64,000 bases of DNA from Cristatella mucedo (GCA_009760855.2 WPIO01000002.1:1037001-1101000); one strand, 5' to 3'. Shown: positions 13,342-34,214, counted from the first letter of the stretch. Numbers and translations are program-made. Notes: generated by a model from the letters alone, not told the origin.

Positions 13342-14514
13342 CCTCTCACACTCTCTCGCTCTCTCTCGCTCTCTCTCTCTCACTTCCGCAATTCTTATGG
13401 AACGTCATCTGCTCTCCTGCTGCCGACTGTGGCATATCTTTTCCAGCCGTCCTGGACTGCTACTTCTATACAAGTCACTTCCTCGACTGCCTTCCTGACT
13501 CAGCTGTGGTGCTCACTTTCTTTTTGTTGCGTGAGATGAAGTCTGTTGGCTACCGTGTGCCCACCAAAAACCAGCTCGGCTTTGAGTGCGCTATAGAAAG
13601 CTCTCGTGTATAACACCCACTTAGTCGGTGCGGCTTTGTGGAGTAACAGACGGATACACGTTACTTTGGAATACATGCGATATAGCAACATCCGTCGGAA
13701 CACAGACTAGACAGCAGCCACTGCAGTTCCATGATCGCTGGTTGCCGAGCATTCATTGGCATGCAACGAGTGCTTGCCCAGCCGACGACTGCAAGTGCCC
13801 TGCCGCCTTTTTGGGGAGCATCGAATAAGTAAGTAGTCCCTAAGAGAAATGAAGAGGATGGGGTACGGGAAATAGGGCAGCGCCTGAATACATTGGATCC
13901 ACTGCACATGCATTAAGCTTGATACTTCACTTTAGGAAAAGCAGCAACAGCAGTAACTTCACTTTCGGACAACGAGCAGTACAAGCACATACAGCGATAA
14001 GCTTGACAAAGCATGCCCACTCTCTGGCTATGTCAGGCTAACGCAGAAGTTATTCTAGTTTCCGGCGGTCGAACTTTGAATAAGAGGTGTGAAAATACGC
14101 GCTGCGATATTCTTGCGCTGAAGAATCAAGGGCCGATGCGAGAGGTGAGTTCAATTCAGGACGCAGCACGAACCGACGGCGACTGAGAACCTCAGGCTGC
14201 AACCGGTCCCGGTGCAAGCTGCCAACTAACGCCATCCCAGGGGCCCCAGCTTTGACAGACTGTTTAACATAAGTCGGAAGTACGAAATTCGCAGCACGGA
14301 CGCAAGCGCGGCTTTCAATGCGTGCACCTTTGGATTCGCCCGTGTGTCTGTCTCTAACCGCCTTCACATACTGTACCGTGCCGTAGGCCTTGAACGCATC
14401 CCGAAAGTCTTCTTCTGATGCTCGTTTGTCACCGATCACGAATAGCCGACTAAATTTGGGGACTTCGTCGGGGACTTGAGATTGTCTCTCAGCGTGACCG
14501 CCGCCGTAAGCCAT
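1357..14514 (-). CDS. RBM45: RBM45-like RNA-binding protein, exons 1-6 (3' part beyond window)
   Basis: Spliced gene on the minus strand, coding exons 14514-14328, 12314-12217, 6568-6440, 2511-2385, 2278-2069 and 1518-1357. All phases agree, giving 304 codons without a stop. RRM1 lies at about residues 22-95 (SRLFVIGDK; VRDRHTGESKG), RRM2 at about 118-190 (RLFIVVPKAYTESD; DKNTGESRGLAFVRF; FRPMFADPQ), followed by a Ser/Arg-rich linker and the start of RRM3 (LFGIVPGLENCYV). The order and wording match vertebrate RBM45 (476 residues in human), a nuclear RNA-binding protein linked to neural RNA processing; this is known family biology, not shown here. RRM3 is cut at the last exon seen, and the C-terminal RRM must lie left of the window. 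Five of six donors are GT; exon 3 uses GC. No transcript evidence. Confidence 0.9.
2069..2278 (-). CDS. RBM45: RBM45 coding exon 5
   Basis: Acceptor CCTTCAG at 2285-2279. Starts (N)FRPMFADPQ, the last strand of RRM2, then a low-complexity linker rich in Ser, Arg and Asp. Ends SKW plus one base before the strong donor GTGAGT at 2068. Confidence 0.87.
2385..2511 (-). CDS. RBM45: RBM45 coding exon 4
   Basis: Acceptor TTCTAG at 2517-2512. Reads TFGSIKRVSILWDKNTGES then RGLAFVRF and AHENCSR, the second half of RRM2. It ends with one base before donor GTAAGG. Too short to appear as a long open frame; found by looking for the missing half domain. Confidence 0.9.
2720..3170 (+). mobile_element. diverged LINE-A-like fragment
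   Basis: Reads NRQQLVLNSAARLVC and LRSELHWLPIKHRIDFKI, the same reverse-transcriptase tail as LINE-A, but with frameshifts afterwards. It lies in RBM45 intron 3. Confidence 0.7.
3546..4025 (-). mobile_element. broken Ty3/gypsy reverse transcriptase
   Basis: In three minus-strand frames this reads AEFDALLKAGIVQPSSSEY, then HMVPKPDGTW, GDYRALNNTTIADRYPLPN, IFSKID and FGLFEYARRL...AAQTFQQVIDQGLRGFDF. These are the ordered blocks of a Ty3/gypsy-type LTR-retrotransposon reverse transcriptase. Frameshifts separate the blocks and the catalytic YxDD block is not seen, so it is dead. No LTRs were recognised nearby. Confidence 0.85.
4140..4400 (+). mobile_element. LINE-C 3' end fragment
   Basis: The segment resembles 58190-58432: GGCCTGAG-like text, TTTTGCATGC, then GAGTTGTGAGGCG and a tail of ATTACTACT. 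It is a second non-LTR 3' UTR, truncated at the 5' side. Confidence 0.55.
4560..4880. repeat. CTG-rich low complexity and (GA)n
   Basis: About 250 bases of imperfect CTG/TGC trinucleotides (with a tandem of TGCTGCTATTGCCACCTC) followed by a (GA)n run at about 4837-4877. Open frames here are artefacts of the trinucleotide. Confidence 0.85.
6093..6128. repeat. (CA)n microsatellite
   Basis: About 17 CA units in RBM45 intron 3. Confidence 0.9.
6440..6568 (-). CDS. RBM45: RBM45 coding exon 3 (GC donor)
   Basis: Begins VLVACDRSSDE after acceptor CCAAG and runs through RLFIVVPKAYTESDIRDHFE, the first half of RRM2. 129 bases, phase 0 at both ends. The only donor that joins it in frame to exon 4 is GAG followed by GCGAGT, a GC-AG type donor. 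Confidence 0.85.
6580..6864. repeat. 13-bp minisatellite (GATGGTGCAGAGC)n
   Basis: About 21-22 tandem copies of a 13-base unit, nearly identical, with variants AGCAATAGTGCAG, AGCGCTGGTGCAG and AGCGATGCCGCAG near the right end. Because 13 is not a multiple of 3 and no frame has a stop, all frames stay open and give spurious ORFs on both strands. It abuts RBM45 exon 3 on its acceptor side. Confidence 0.95.
7517..7675 (+). mobile_element. SINE-1 (tRNA-derived)
   Basis: A-box-like GGTAAGGCGGTTGC, B-box GGGTTCGAATCCTGC, then the family body CGATCCTTTATCGCCACTGC, GTCGCTATACAAAAG and CTGTTTAATCAGCTAGGATT. Other copies: 26868, 33058 (minus), 60470 and 63198. Confidence 0.85.
7785..9065 (-). mobile_element. 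LINE-B reverse transcriptase and 3' end
   Basis: Minus-strand blocks in order: LAFDTIDYVILLELL (RT), FYADDTQLYLL (catalytic ADD box), SWMSDNFLALNYNKTELVLIG, and a tail with KAHYGLAPSFLAELLHQF and NKLAVPFLG. It ends in the family 3' sequence with TACAT-like tail near 7790. A CR1/jockey-type non-LTR element, 5' truncated, with several frame breaks. It sits in RBM45 intron 2. Confidence 0.85.
9240..9295 (+). mobile_element. LINE-A tail scrap
   Basis: CTGAGGGTGCTTTATCAAG followed by (TTA)n, flanked by a repeat of TTAAAAACCTGA on both sides, which could be a target-site duplication. Confidence 0.6.
9690..9920 (+). repeat. fold-back repeat, copy 1
   Basis: Two arms, 9798-9837 and 9880-9919, are inverted copies of each other (about 88% by eye; both contain the ATACATTTTGCTGTACA type core) around a spacer of about 40 bases. 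A second direct copy of the whole unit is at 15700-15900. Confidence 0.7.
9905..10400 (-). mobile_element. LINE endonuclease fragment
   Basis: Minus frame contains HVLDLMIIRD-like text (10250-10290) and ISDHCPISFTVSVPS, the C-terminal signature of the AP endonuclease of non-LTR retrotransposons, followed by linker sequence. Probably LINE-B or a relative. Confidence 0.7.
10845..11201 (+). mobile_element. LINE-A 3' end
   Basis: AAAGGCTGGAACTCACTCCC onwards matches the LINE-A ORF end and 3' UTR, ending AGAGATTGAGTTCTCTGAGG and a short ATT-like tail. Confidence 0.8.
11203..11278 (-). mobile_element. SINE-2 fragment
   Basis: Reverse of the SINE-2 head: GGGCTCGAGCCTGAGACC and CCCCAGGGCCAAACCAG. 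Confidence 0.5.
11280..12216. other. RBM45 intron 2, unassigned part
   Basis: Between the SINE-2 scrap and exon 2 I see no domain, repeat copy or RNA gene. Short open frames are not convincing. Confidence 0.4.
12217..12314 (-). CDS. RBM45: RBM45 coding exon 2
   Basis: The acceptor AG is at 12316-12315. The exon completes the split glycine and reads GIFYIKMSKTSEAAKAVEEM, the RNP1 strand and second helix of RRM1 (human has EEMHG at the same place). It ends in phase 0 at donor GTGCGT. Confidence 0.9.
12315..13160. other. RBM45 intron 1, unassigned part
   Basis: A plus-strand open frame at 12608-13156 (182 codons) has no recognisable domain and runs antisense inside the intron; it is treated as chance. 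Confidence 0.35.
13162..13384. repeat. (CT)n and (ATCT)n microsatellite
   Basis: Long (CT)n interrupted by two blocks of (ATCT)n in RBM45 intron 1. Confidence 0.95.
13385..13670 (+). mobile_element. LINE-B 3' end
   Basis: Shares with other LINE-B copies the text GTGCTCACTTTCTTTTTGTT, ATGAAGTCTGTTGGCTACCG and GAGTGCGCTATAGAAAG. Confidence 0.75.
14328..14514 (-). CDS. RBM45: RBM45 coding exon 1
   Basis: Starts at the ATG at 14514-14512 (MAYGGGHAERQ) and carries the first half of RRM1, ending in TGESK plus one base. The donor GT is at 14327-14326. No other in-frame ATG lies just upstream before a stop. Confidence 0.9.
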
Positions 14515-14700
14515 TTTTCAACTACGGGCGCGAGTTCAACACAACCGGAAGTCACCAGGATGACCCTACGTCGCTGGCCCTCAGCGTTGGTGTTTAGGTA
14601 TACGGGTATTGTGCACAAGGCATCGCTGTCCAGGAGCGACCGCTTGCCTACGCGCAGCAGATTCGAGTCGCTAACAAACTAGCACTAGACAGAGTGGAAT
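14515..14700 (-). promoter_or_regulatory. likely RBM45 promoter/5' UTR
   Basis: GC-rich stretch directly upstream of the RBM45 ATG. An ETS-type motif CCGGAAGT lies at 14545-14552 on the plus strand, common in broadly expressed promoters. The transcription start is not determined. Confidence 0.35.
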
Positions 14701-15089
14701 ACCGGCATGCCGTGGTTTTCTTGTGCCAGTACGACTGTGCACTCCTCTGCGTCCGGATCGGTTGCTATCGCGACCAATGCCGACCAAGCCGCTAGCTCAG
14801 CAGCAGGCAGCCAGATCGCTGGGTACCTTTAAAATTTAAAAAGCGCGAAGCACGTTTGCAGGATCTGATGGCTCGCTTTCTCTGTTTTTGTTGGTTTACA
14901 TGTTGGCATGCTGTATGCGCCACCTTGTAACTGCCGAGTTATTATTATTAACTACTGTATCACGATTATTAGAACCCGGTTATCTCATAACCTATGGTTG
15001 TGCGGTATATTCGTGCAATAGTCAATCAGTTTTGCTTTGGGCTTCGAAGTTCGTGAGTTGAACTCTGCGGTGAGTGCTGGACACGTGTA

Positions 15090-15422
15090 CCGTATTTTTA
15101 CGAGTATAAGTTGCACTTGTTTCCCTTTTTTGAAAAAATAAACCTGCGACTTATACACTGCTACGCAGTTTCAGTCATTGCGTACAGTGAAAGTGACGAT
15201 TCAGACATTTACAATATTGTAGAAGACTATGAAGATGTCAGCAGTGATACTGATGACGAGTTTCTTGCTAACTGTGATGATTAAAGCAAACTTATATTAA
15301 TACAAAATGAGCTATACATTCAGTAATAATATTTTCAATAAAAGAAATTCAAAGCATTTTTCCATAAATTTTTGGTGCGACTTATACTTGGGTGGGTGTG
15401 AATAATACTCGTAAAAATACGG
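15090..15422 (+). mobile_element. pogo/Tc1-type DNA transposon relic
   Basis: Bounded by TA on both sides (15088-15089 and 15423-15424) with perfect 18-base terminal inverted repeats CCGTATTTTTACGAGTAT and a subterminal TATAAGTYGCAC repeated inside. Between them a plus-strand frame ending at 15284 encodes an acidic tail (SESDDSDIYNIVEDYEDV, then SSDTDDEFL) with a stop, as at the C-terminus of pogo/jerky-type transposases. The rest of the transposase is missing, so this is an internally deleted, non-autonomous copy. The superfamily is inferred from the TA duplication and acidic tail. Confidence 0.75.
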
Positions 15423-15699
15423 TAGCTCTCTACGGCTTTCGAATAAATCGCTCTTCGCTAACGACATGGATTTTTTTGCATTCGGGCGCGAGCGCTCTCA
15501 ATTGTTGCTTCGCCATGCTACCGTCGGCGTAACTGCGTGTATCAAGGCAGCATCTGCGACTTTCTAAACGTGCTTTGAGGCGCAAGCCTTGCCGGTATTT
15601 GTCGCGCGTCGTCGGGGACTAGCACCATTACGAGCGCTGTGTTTGTGACAAACGCAAGTGCTGGCATGTGCGCTTATATAATTTGGTGTCTATAACTCG

Positions 15700-15900
15700 G
15701 CTAAAACTTCATGTAATCAGAGTAAACTTTTAAAAGTGAGCTCAGCTCTGCTTGTCTTACACGAATCTACAAGAATTTCTTATTTCGGTTTGATACATTT
15801 TGTTGTATACGTCATCAAACGTCCTAGAGCTTTATTTTCCATAATCAGGAACATGTACAGCAAATTTCATTCAACCAAAATTAGAAAAATTGTCCGAAAA
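15700..15900 (+). repeat. fold-back repeat, copy 2
   Basis: Direct copy of 9690-9920 (AGAGTAAA, GATACATTTTGTTGTATACG, ACATGTACAGCAAATTTCAT) with its two inverted arms more diverged. Confidence 0.6.
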
Positions 15901-16062
15901 ACAGACCGTTCAGACGTGCGCAGCACTGAAAAATTCAGCTGCGAATAACGTGTACCAGCTGGGCTGATTTTTGGAGGGAGTCTTTTTCTGCAGCTACCGG
16001 CAAGCAGGCGATGTGCATTTTACGGTCATGCTATGGTCAATAGCCTTTAACCAAGGCGGGAG

Positions 16063-16063
<1 letters not shown>

Positions 16064-16138
<75 letters not shown>
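16064..16138. repeat. (TA)n(GA)n microsatellite
   Basis: Pure TA run followed by a pure GA run, immediately left of the palindrome at 16136. Confidence 0.9.
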
Positions 16139-16142
<4 letters not shown>

Positions 16143-16216
16143 GCTCTCTTAGAACGCTAAACAAATGAAAATATATATATATTTCATTTGTTTAGCGTTC
16201 TAAGAGAGCTAAATCT
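16136..16216. repeat. perfect 35-bp palindrome
   Basis: Arms 16136-16170 and 16182-16216 are exact reverse complements around an 11-base AT spacer. Each arm (TTTAGCTCTCTTAGAACGCT then AAACAAATGAA) resembles the SINE-2/LINE-A 3' tail. Confidence 0.95.
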
Positions 16217-16292
16217 ATTTATATCCAGGCCAATCACAAAAGCCGCATGACTTGAGCCATCGAATACATTCACTTTTAAAAAATAAATAAAT

Positions 16293-16435
16293 AAAATATA
16301 ATTCATTTATATAGCGCCCCAAGAGAACTTAATCCCTATTCAGGCGCTTCAAACATGCCTCGGGGCTAAAGCCCACAACCTCAGTCAGACCTGGGTCGGG
16401 GCAAGCACCTTAACCGCTAGACCAAACCACTTTTA
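16293..16435 (-). mobile_element. SINE-2 (tRNA-derived)
   Basis: Reverse copy: tail ATTCATTTATATAGCGCCCC, AGAGAACTTAATCCC, body GGGGCTAAAGCCCACAACCTC, and head CACCTTAACCGCTAGACC. Confidence 0.8.
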
Positions 16436-16579
16436 CTCTTCGGTTATCAAAGACGAGGATTTTAACCACTGGGCCAAACCAGGGTCGGCTTAACTAGATT
16501 CTTCTAGGCTTGAGGTTTCAAGAAATGGGTAAGGTCATGCATATTTTTGTAATACCATGCTCAGATATAACTGTTTGCG

Positions 16580-16820
16580 GCGGCTGCGTGGGCGTTGCCA
16601 GGATTAGGCCAATGAGAGGGCCAGATGTTGACCTCGCCAGCGGCAGCCCTTTAGAAAGGCTCGAGGGGTGTTGGGTGACATGTCTGTCCCTTTTGGGTCA
16701 GACCAACCTAGAGGGACAGTTTGCGTTGGCCTACCTTTCCTACGCCTATGCGGTGGGAAGGGAGGTGGTCACGCCGAGCCGGTGGATTGTAGCGTTTCGT
16801 TGGGTGAGTGTTTCTTCTTA
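16580..16820 (+). repeat. unclassified dispersed repeat
   Basis: CCAGGATTAGGCCAATGAGAG, GACCTCGCCAG and CCTACGCCTATG recur in weaker form at 25345-25475, suggesting an old repeat family. No coding sense recognised. Confidence 0.35.
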
Positions 16821-17304
16821 ATGGCATTTTTCTTCCTGCTACTCGAGGCGAATCATCACCAGCCGAACGCCAATGCCAATTAACCCAGCACTCCGGAGGT
16901 CGGTAGCAGCGATGGCAGCCACTGCAGATAGCTCAGCGGTTTGCTCTTCAGTGACAGCAGCAATTGCGACTGGAAGTGGCTGGCTAAGTTCTCCGGCGTC
17001 CGACGTACACTGGCCTCTGCTAAAACTTCACAGGAATTTCGATGACCAACTACGAACGAACTACGAGGCCTCTTGTCTCATCTCGCTCGCTTATGCAGTA
17101 GCAGCCTTCGCTGCTTGCTAGCGTTGAGATAGTTTCACAGCCAGAGGCAGGTTTTAGACGACGATCGGAGCCTGCTGTCTATCACCTATATATTTAGTGA
17201 CTGTGCGACGGCGATGCAGGATTGCGGATCAGGAACATATTAGGGGTATTAGAGAAAGAGGAGCCGGACTATGCTGCTATGAACTTCCATCTAATCACCG
17301 AACT

Positions 17305-17429
17305 GGTTTGGTCCAGCGGTTAAGGTGCTCACCCCGACCAAGGCCTGGCTAAGGTCGTGGGCTCGAGCCCCGAGGCATATGTGAAGCATCTGAATAGAGA
17401 TTAAGTTATCTTGGGGCGCTATACAAATG

Positions 17430-17440
<11 letters not shown>
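17305..17440 (+). mobile_element. SINE-2 (tRNA-derived)
   Basis: Head GGTTTGGTCCAGCGGTTAAG (A-box), GGGCTCGAGCCCCGAGGC (B-box), tail AGAGATTAAGTTATCTTGGG then GCGCTATACAAATGAATTAT. Confidence 0.85.
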
Positions 17441-17466
<26 letters not shown>

Positions 17467-17515
17467 TATATATATATATATATATTATATATATTTATAT
17501 ATATATATATTAATC
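17430..17515. repeat. (TA)n microsatellite
   Basis: TA-rich run that extends directly from the SINE-2 tail. Confidence 0.85.
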
Positions 17516-17594
17516 GCTTAGCCGAAAAGTAGTGCTTTGTTCGGGGAGATTATTGCTTGGCTGTACTTGCAGCCAACAAAGCATGAGTGACAGA

Positions 17595-17634
17595 GTGAGT
17601 GAGTGAGTGAGTGAGTGAGTGAGAGTGAGAGAGA

Positions 17635-17666
<32 letters not shown>

Positions 17667-17668
17667 TC
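17595..17668. repeat. (GTGA)n/(GA)n microsatellite
   Basis: Short tetranucleotide run grading into GA. Confidence 0.85.
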
Positions 17669-17669
17669 A

Positions 17670-19950
17670 CGATTTAGATAAGTATTGTTATAAATGCGTC
17701 GCGCTCGTGCACGGAATAGCTAGCACTTCATAATGGTGACCTCTATACTGAGCAAGACAATGCTAAAACATTTGCGTGCAAGCTTTATCGCGTTTTGTTA
17801 TGCACGTGTCACCAAATATTAGTCGTCAGCAATTCTCAGCCAATGTTGGCAGGAAGCAGTTGTCATTTCCGCCTACGTTACAGTGCCTAATTATGTAGTT
17901 CGATTAAACCGCGGCTACGCAAAACCAGCTAAAATAGTTTAGTGCAGACTTATTGAATTCGAAGAAGAGAGATGCTTATTACTGAACACTGCAGGTAGGA
18001 GTTTCAAATCACACACTCACGGGGTCGTTAAGTTATATTTGAGAGCTACTGCCGCTCAACGGAAGTCGCGAGGAGCCACATAGAAATGCGGTATCTGCCA
18101 GAGCTGAGAAATACACGTTTCAGCAAACGTGTATCCTCGGATTCAGGCTCGAAGCGCACCAGCATATAACCACACAGCCCCGCGGCCCCGTTAAAAGTCT
18201 CTTGTCTGGGTCCGCTCGCCCCGCCCCCACTTCCCAGAAACAGCCCAGTCTCTAATTCCGAGAAACAGCCTATTAAAGACATGTTAAAGTATCGCATCCA
18301 AGCCGCATCGAAGTCTGGCAATGTGCCGCAGCTGAGTGCTGCCCACAGCCAAACTTCACCCTTTGTATTTCCAAAAGAGAGAAACAATATAGAATTCTTC
18401 TACGATGGGATCAGCACGCAAAAAATGGCCGAAAACCAGAAGCACTGACTGCACCTGCTGACACCAGTAGTTTCATCCAGTTGAATGCTAAACGAAATTG
18501 GGTTCGCTGCCAATTCTTTATTATTATTATTATTATTTCATTCCTTTCATGAGAATATTAAGAGAAATGCGAAAGATTCTGCATTTGACGACGCCATTTG
18601 ACGAAGGTACTGCTGTACTTTTACAGCAGAGAGCTAACGGTAGGTCTCTCTCGTGCGAGGACGCCTTGTCACTTCTGGTTGACTCCAAATGTAAGGAGGT
18701 TGACTGCACTGCATGCAAACATACTTATTGCATGAGAATAAAGAGGTAATAAACCAGTCTAATAATAGACCTTAGCTTACAGATAGGTGTTTTCTGGTGG
18801 TGAGGAGTGAAGCGAAAAATGCGAAATGTGCACATGTACAAATGTACAAATAAGTACAAAAATGTACAAATAAGTAACAGGCTGAAAATTAACTTAATGG
18901 GTGTGTCGTCTGATATTACATTAGATTGCGACTCCGCGGTTTAAGGCATGATCTCCTCACGTTAAGGGCTTAATAGTTGCTATCTACAAAACTCGGCAGG
19001 GATGCACTGCTATCTTGACCCATAATTTGAATGAAGCTCGTATCAAACGTCGAAAGGCTACATCTGGTGTCGGTCGTACATAGTTTTGCAAACTAATTCT
19101 GGTTACAAACAACGTACCGAAGCTTGAAATTAAAGTTGTACCATATTTTCTATTTAAAAGGACACATAAAAAAGTTTTTTCTTTTATTACGTTTCGGAAA
19201 TTTTCAATTTTTGATGCGATCAAGGCTGATGACAAGTATGTTATCTGCAGGTCAGTGGTTATTTGACCCTGTGCATCGTAATTCCGTGCAACTCAAAATC
19301 TTTTTCTGGCTTTCTTCAGCAACCAAAAATGCATGCATATCATCCGGTGTACTTTAAAAAAAATTAAATCAATATAAAATATAGTTAAAACCAATTTTAA
19401 ATTCGAATTTAACTAGGACGCCCTTCAAGGCATCCGCGGACCCCGAGAGCAGGACGCCTAGTCTACAACATTGAGTATGACGTATCCGGGTCTTAATTCA
19501 TCATTATAATGCAAGCGCCACTGATGATCTCAAGAAAGATCACGATCTGACCGATTTAGCATGCCAACCAATGCGGTCCTCCGAGCTATAGTGAATGTTA
19601 AGAGAAACGAATTGGAACGCCGCGTATAACCAGTGTGGAAACTGGTAACCGGCTAAGGCTGTTTCCTGCGAGCGCATCAATCCATCCGCTGGAATAGTCA
19701 GTCTCTTTACCTAGCAATCGCTCGGCTTATAAGCGGCTCTACGATGCACTCCACGCCGGATTGGTCAAACGTAATGAGGGGCGCTTCCGGAAAGACAGCG
19801 TTTACCGCAAACTTCTGGCTGACGACTGTAAGAGAGGCCCAGCCAAGTGTAACCACGCCACCCCATACTTGTCGCGCGCTCCGACACTCCTCTTGACTAG
19901 CCGCTGCAGTCAAAGCTGCGGAGCGCAGCCGTTCGGCGGTGCCTAGATGA
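17670..19950. other. intergenic, nothing recognised
   Basis: Mostly AT-balanced sequence upstream of BAMBI with no domain, repeat copy or RNA gene that I can identify. The 113-codon minus frame at 18046-18387 has no known features. Confidence 0.4.
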
Positions 19951-20019
19951 CTGAAAAGGCAAGCCGAGTGCTGAGTGCCGAGCGGACGCAGGCATGAGAC
20001 GCCGAGGAAGCGGCTGAAC

Positions 20020-20290
20020 ACGCAACACGTGACTTTACGCAGGCGCCGTGGGGGTTATCGGTGGCTGCTCTGACGTCACTGACCCGGCCCACCTTTACCT
20101 CGCCTGGGAACGCCGCCTCCGGCGACCCGTCCGTCGCTCGGCTCGGGTGTATTGCCAGACGCCGCGAGTCGGAAGCGCAGGCCAGTCACAGCAACGTGCG
20201 CCGACGCGAGGCGGGGGTCGCCGCGGCAGGAGCGGAGCATGAGCGCTGACGCAACGGCCTGATCGGGACGCCGCCGCCGATCGCGCGACG
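20020..20290 (+). promoter_or_regulatory. candidate BAMBI promoter/5' UTR
   Basis: CpG-rich sequence leading into the BAMBI start. It contains an E-box CACGTG (20026-20031), a GGCGCC GC-rich SMAD-type site near 20042 and a CRE TGACGTCA (20071-20078). BAMBI is BMP-induced in vertebrates; the SMAD reading here is inference. Confidence 0.4.
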
Positions 20291-32027
<11,737 letters not shown>

Positions 32028-33057
32028 CACGCTAAGCTTGCGGGTGGGCGCAGCGGCATCCGCCGCCTCCGCCGCCGTCACGAGAGGCCGCCGGCGGGCT
32101 CGAGCACTGGCCGCTCCGCTGGAGCGTGTGAGTGCGGGCCTCGCTGCTCGCTGACAGCTGACAGGCCGAGCGTCTGGCGCGAACCAACCCCCCCCCCTCC
32201 CCGCCCCGAGAAGTCGGAATAGAGATGCAACCGCGGTTAGCTAAACCGCATGCCGAACTGCCGTTTATCCACGTCATACGTGGTCGCGCACGACCGATAC
32301 GAGCGCTGGCCCTACGTTGGCGTGCGCGCTCGCTCTTTCGCGGGCGAGCTTTTTACACCCGCACATTACTTTGAATATCACTAGGCCTTTTGCTGAAGAG
32401 GGGCCGGATCGGTGCGGTTGGGCATGGGCCGAGCCTATGCAGTGCGGCTGGCGGCATAAGCTCGGCGGAGCTGCGGCAGGCTACGCTCGCTGCGAAGTCG
32501 CGGCTGCGTCGATGGCCGTGCAACTCCGTCCTCATCTCGCCGCGACGCCGTCGCTTGCTACCGTTCGGAAATGAAAGCTGCGGTCGCAGATTGCATCGAA
32601 ATCTAGTGTGTCTCGGTTAAGTCTACTACCACTGTAGAAACGGTTCGATCGGCGAGCCCACCTGCCGGCAGGGGGGGAGGTGGTGAGCTAGGAGAGACTG
32701 GCGTTAGGCCGCGCTGCACTGTAAGTAAGCGACATCGAGGCGAGTAGGAACCCCGAGCTCGAGGCCACCAACGCGCTCGCAAAGAATTCAAATACGAGGT
32801 CCGAGCCGCAGAACGGACGTTACGCGCATCTCTCAAGCTCTGAGCACAAGTCGCCTCCTCCGCGAGCGTTATCGGTCCTCTGATTCATCCTAAATTACGC
32901 GGTGAGTTCGCAGGCCAAAAACCTTCACGAAGGCCGATATTCGTGTCGTAGGCGTAGCATTCCGCGGCAGTCGTCCATCGACAATCTTGTTAGTCAATAC
33001 CTGACAACAGCGGTAAACCTCATGCGGGGCTTAGGGTCCAAATAACATCCTAGGTAC
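32028..33057 (+). other. BAMBI 3' flank/3' UTR region
   Basis: GC-rich first half, no transposon copies and no AATAAA before about 33058, where AATAAATAATAAATAAAT begins at the edge of an inverted SINE-1. The true transcript end is unknown. Confidence 0.4.
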
Positions 33058-33232
33058 AATAAATAATAAATAAATACCACCCGATTTTTTTAACAGCCTC
33101 TTTTGAATAGAGACAGAAAAACCTTTTACGGCTACCACCACCGCTTGCATCGGCAATAAAGGATCACCCACCGCATGATTCGAACCCACGACCTCGGTCA
33201 TATTCCAAAGCGACCTCTCGTTAGACGACCAT
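33058..33232 (-). mobile_element. SINE-1 (inverted)
   Basis: Reverse copy with AACAGCCTCTTTTGAATAG, GGCTACCACCACCGCTTGC, AAAGGATCACCCACCGCA and TTCGAACCCACGACCTCGGT. Confidence 0.85.
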
Positions 33233-33233
33233 A

Positions 33234-34042
33234 TCAGCTCCACAGTCAAATCCGCCTATTTTCAGCTTCATAACATTGCTAAAATTCGGGCTTGTTTAGA
33301 TAAAGATACCACGTTCAAGTTGGTCCATGCATTCGTGACATCCCGTCTTGACTTCTGCAACTCACTGCTTGCTGGCCTACCAGCATGTGCGATCAGGCGA
33401 TTGCTGCTGGTGCAAAACTCTGCAGCTAAGCTTGTCTGTCGTGAGCGTCGCAGTTTCCACATTACTCCACTTCTCGCCAACCTGCACTGGCTACCAGTCA
33501 AGCAACGGATTGACTTCAAGGTTTTGTCGCTCACTTTTAGGTCACTTCATTCTTTTGCTCCAGCCTATCTGTCAGATATACTACCCCATCAGGCCAAGCA
33601 TCGTACCGCCCGCTTTTCGGAATCCAACAGTCTACAAATACCCCGTACAAACCTTAAATCCTTTGGAGACCGTGCATTTGGTTCGTATGCTCTCAAAGCC
33701 TGGAACTCACTCCCGACTTGCGTCACAACATCCCCTGACTTGACCACATTTAAAAAGAACTTAAAAACACACCTATTTAGGACAGCATTTAGTGGGTCCC
33801 TGTGATTCGTCCTTCTTGTGCTTATGCGTGCTGACACTGTGCATGCTGCCACTAACCACATTTGCATGCTGACCATGTGCATGTCACCCCTAACCATGTT
33901 ATTAATTTGGTTTGTTTATCAAGCATGATATTACTCACCATTCAATTGCATTTCCGTTTGCAGCAAATGTAAAGCGCCTAGAAAGAGATTGAGTTCTCTG
34001 GGGGCGCTTTATCAAGTGCATTATTATTATTATTATTATTAA
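33234..34042 (+). mobile_element. LINE-A, best-preserved 3' copy
   Basis: An open frame of 161 codons (33320-33805) encodes the RT tail: LANLHWLPVKQRIDFKVLSL, RSLHSFAPAYLSDILPHQAK, KAWNSLPTCVTTSPDL and LFRTAFSGSL. A 3' UTR follows and ends AGTTCTCTGGGGGCGCTTTA then (TTA)n. The 5' part, including the catalytic core, is missing. Confidence 0.9.
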
Positions 34043-34214
34043 AAAGCAGCCGCCTTACCTAGTGTGCCATAACGGCTCACCATCATGCCTGGTCTAACGG
34101 CTATCCATACGCCGTATTTACCCAAAAATATGACCGAGTCTTTCATTGACTTGCGATCGAAAAGACGCACTAGGTCATATTTTCAGGCGATATCGTATTT
34201 CTTTCCTATACAAT

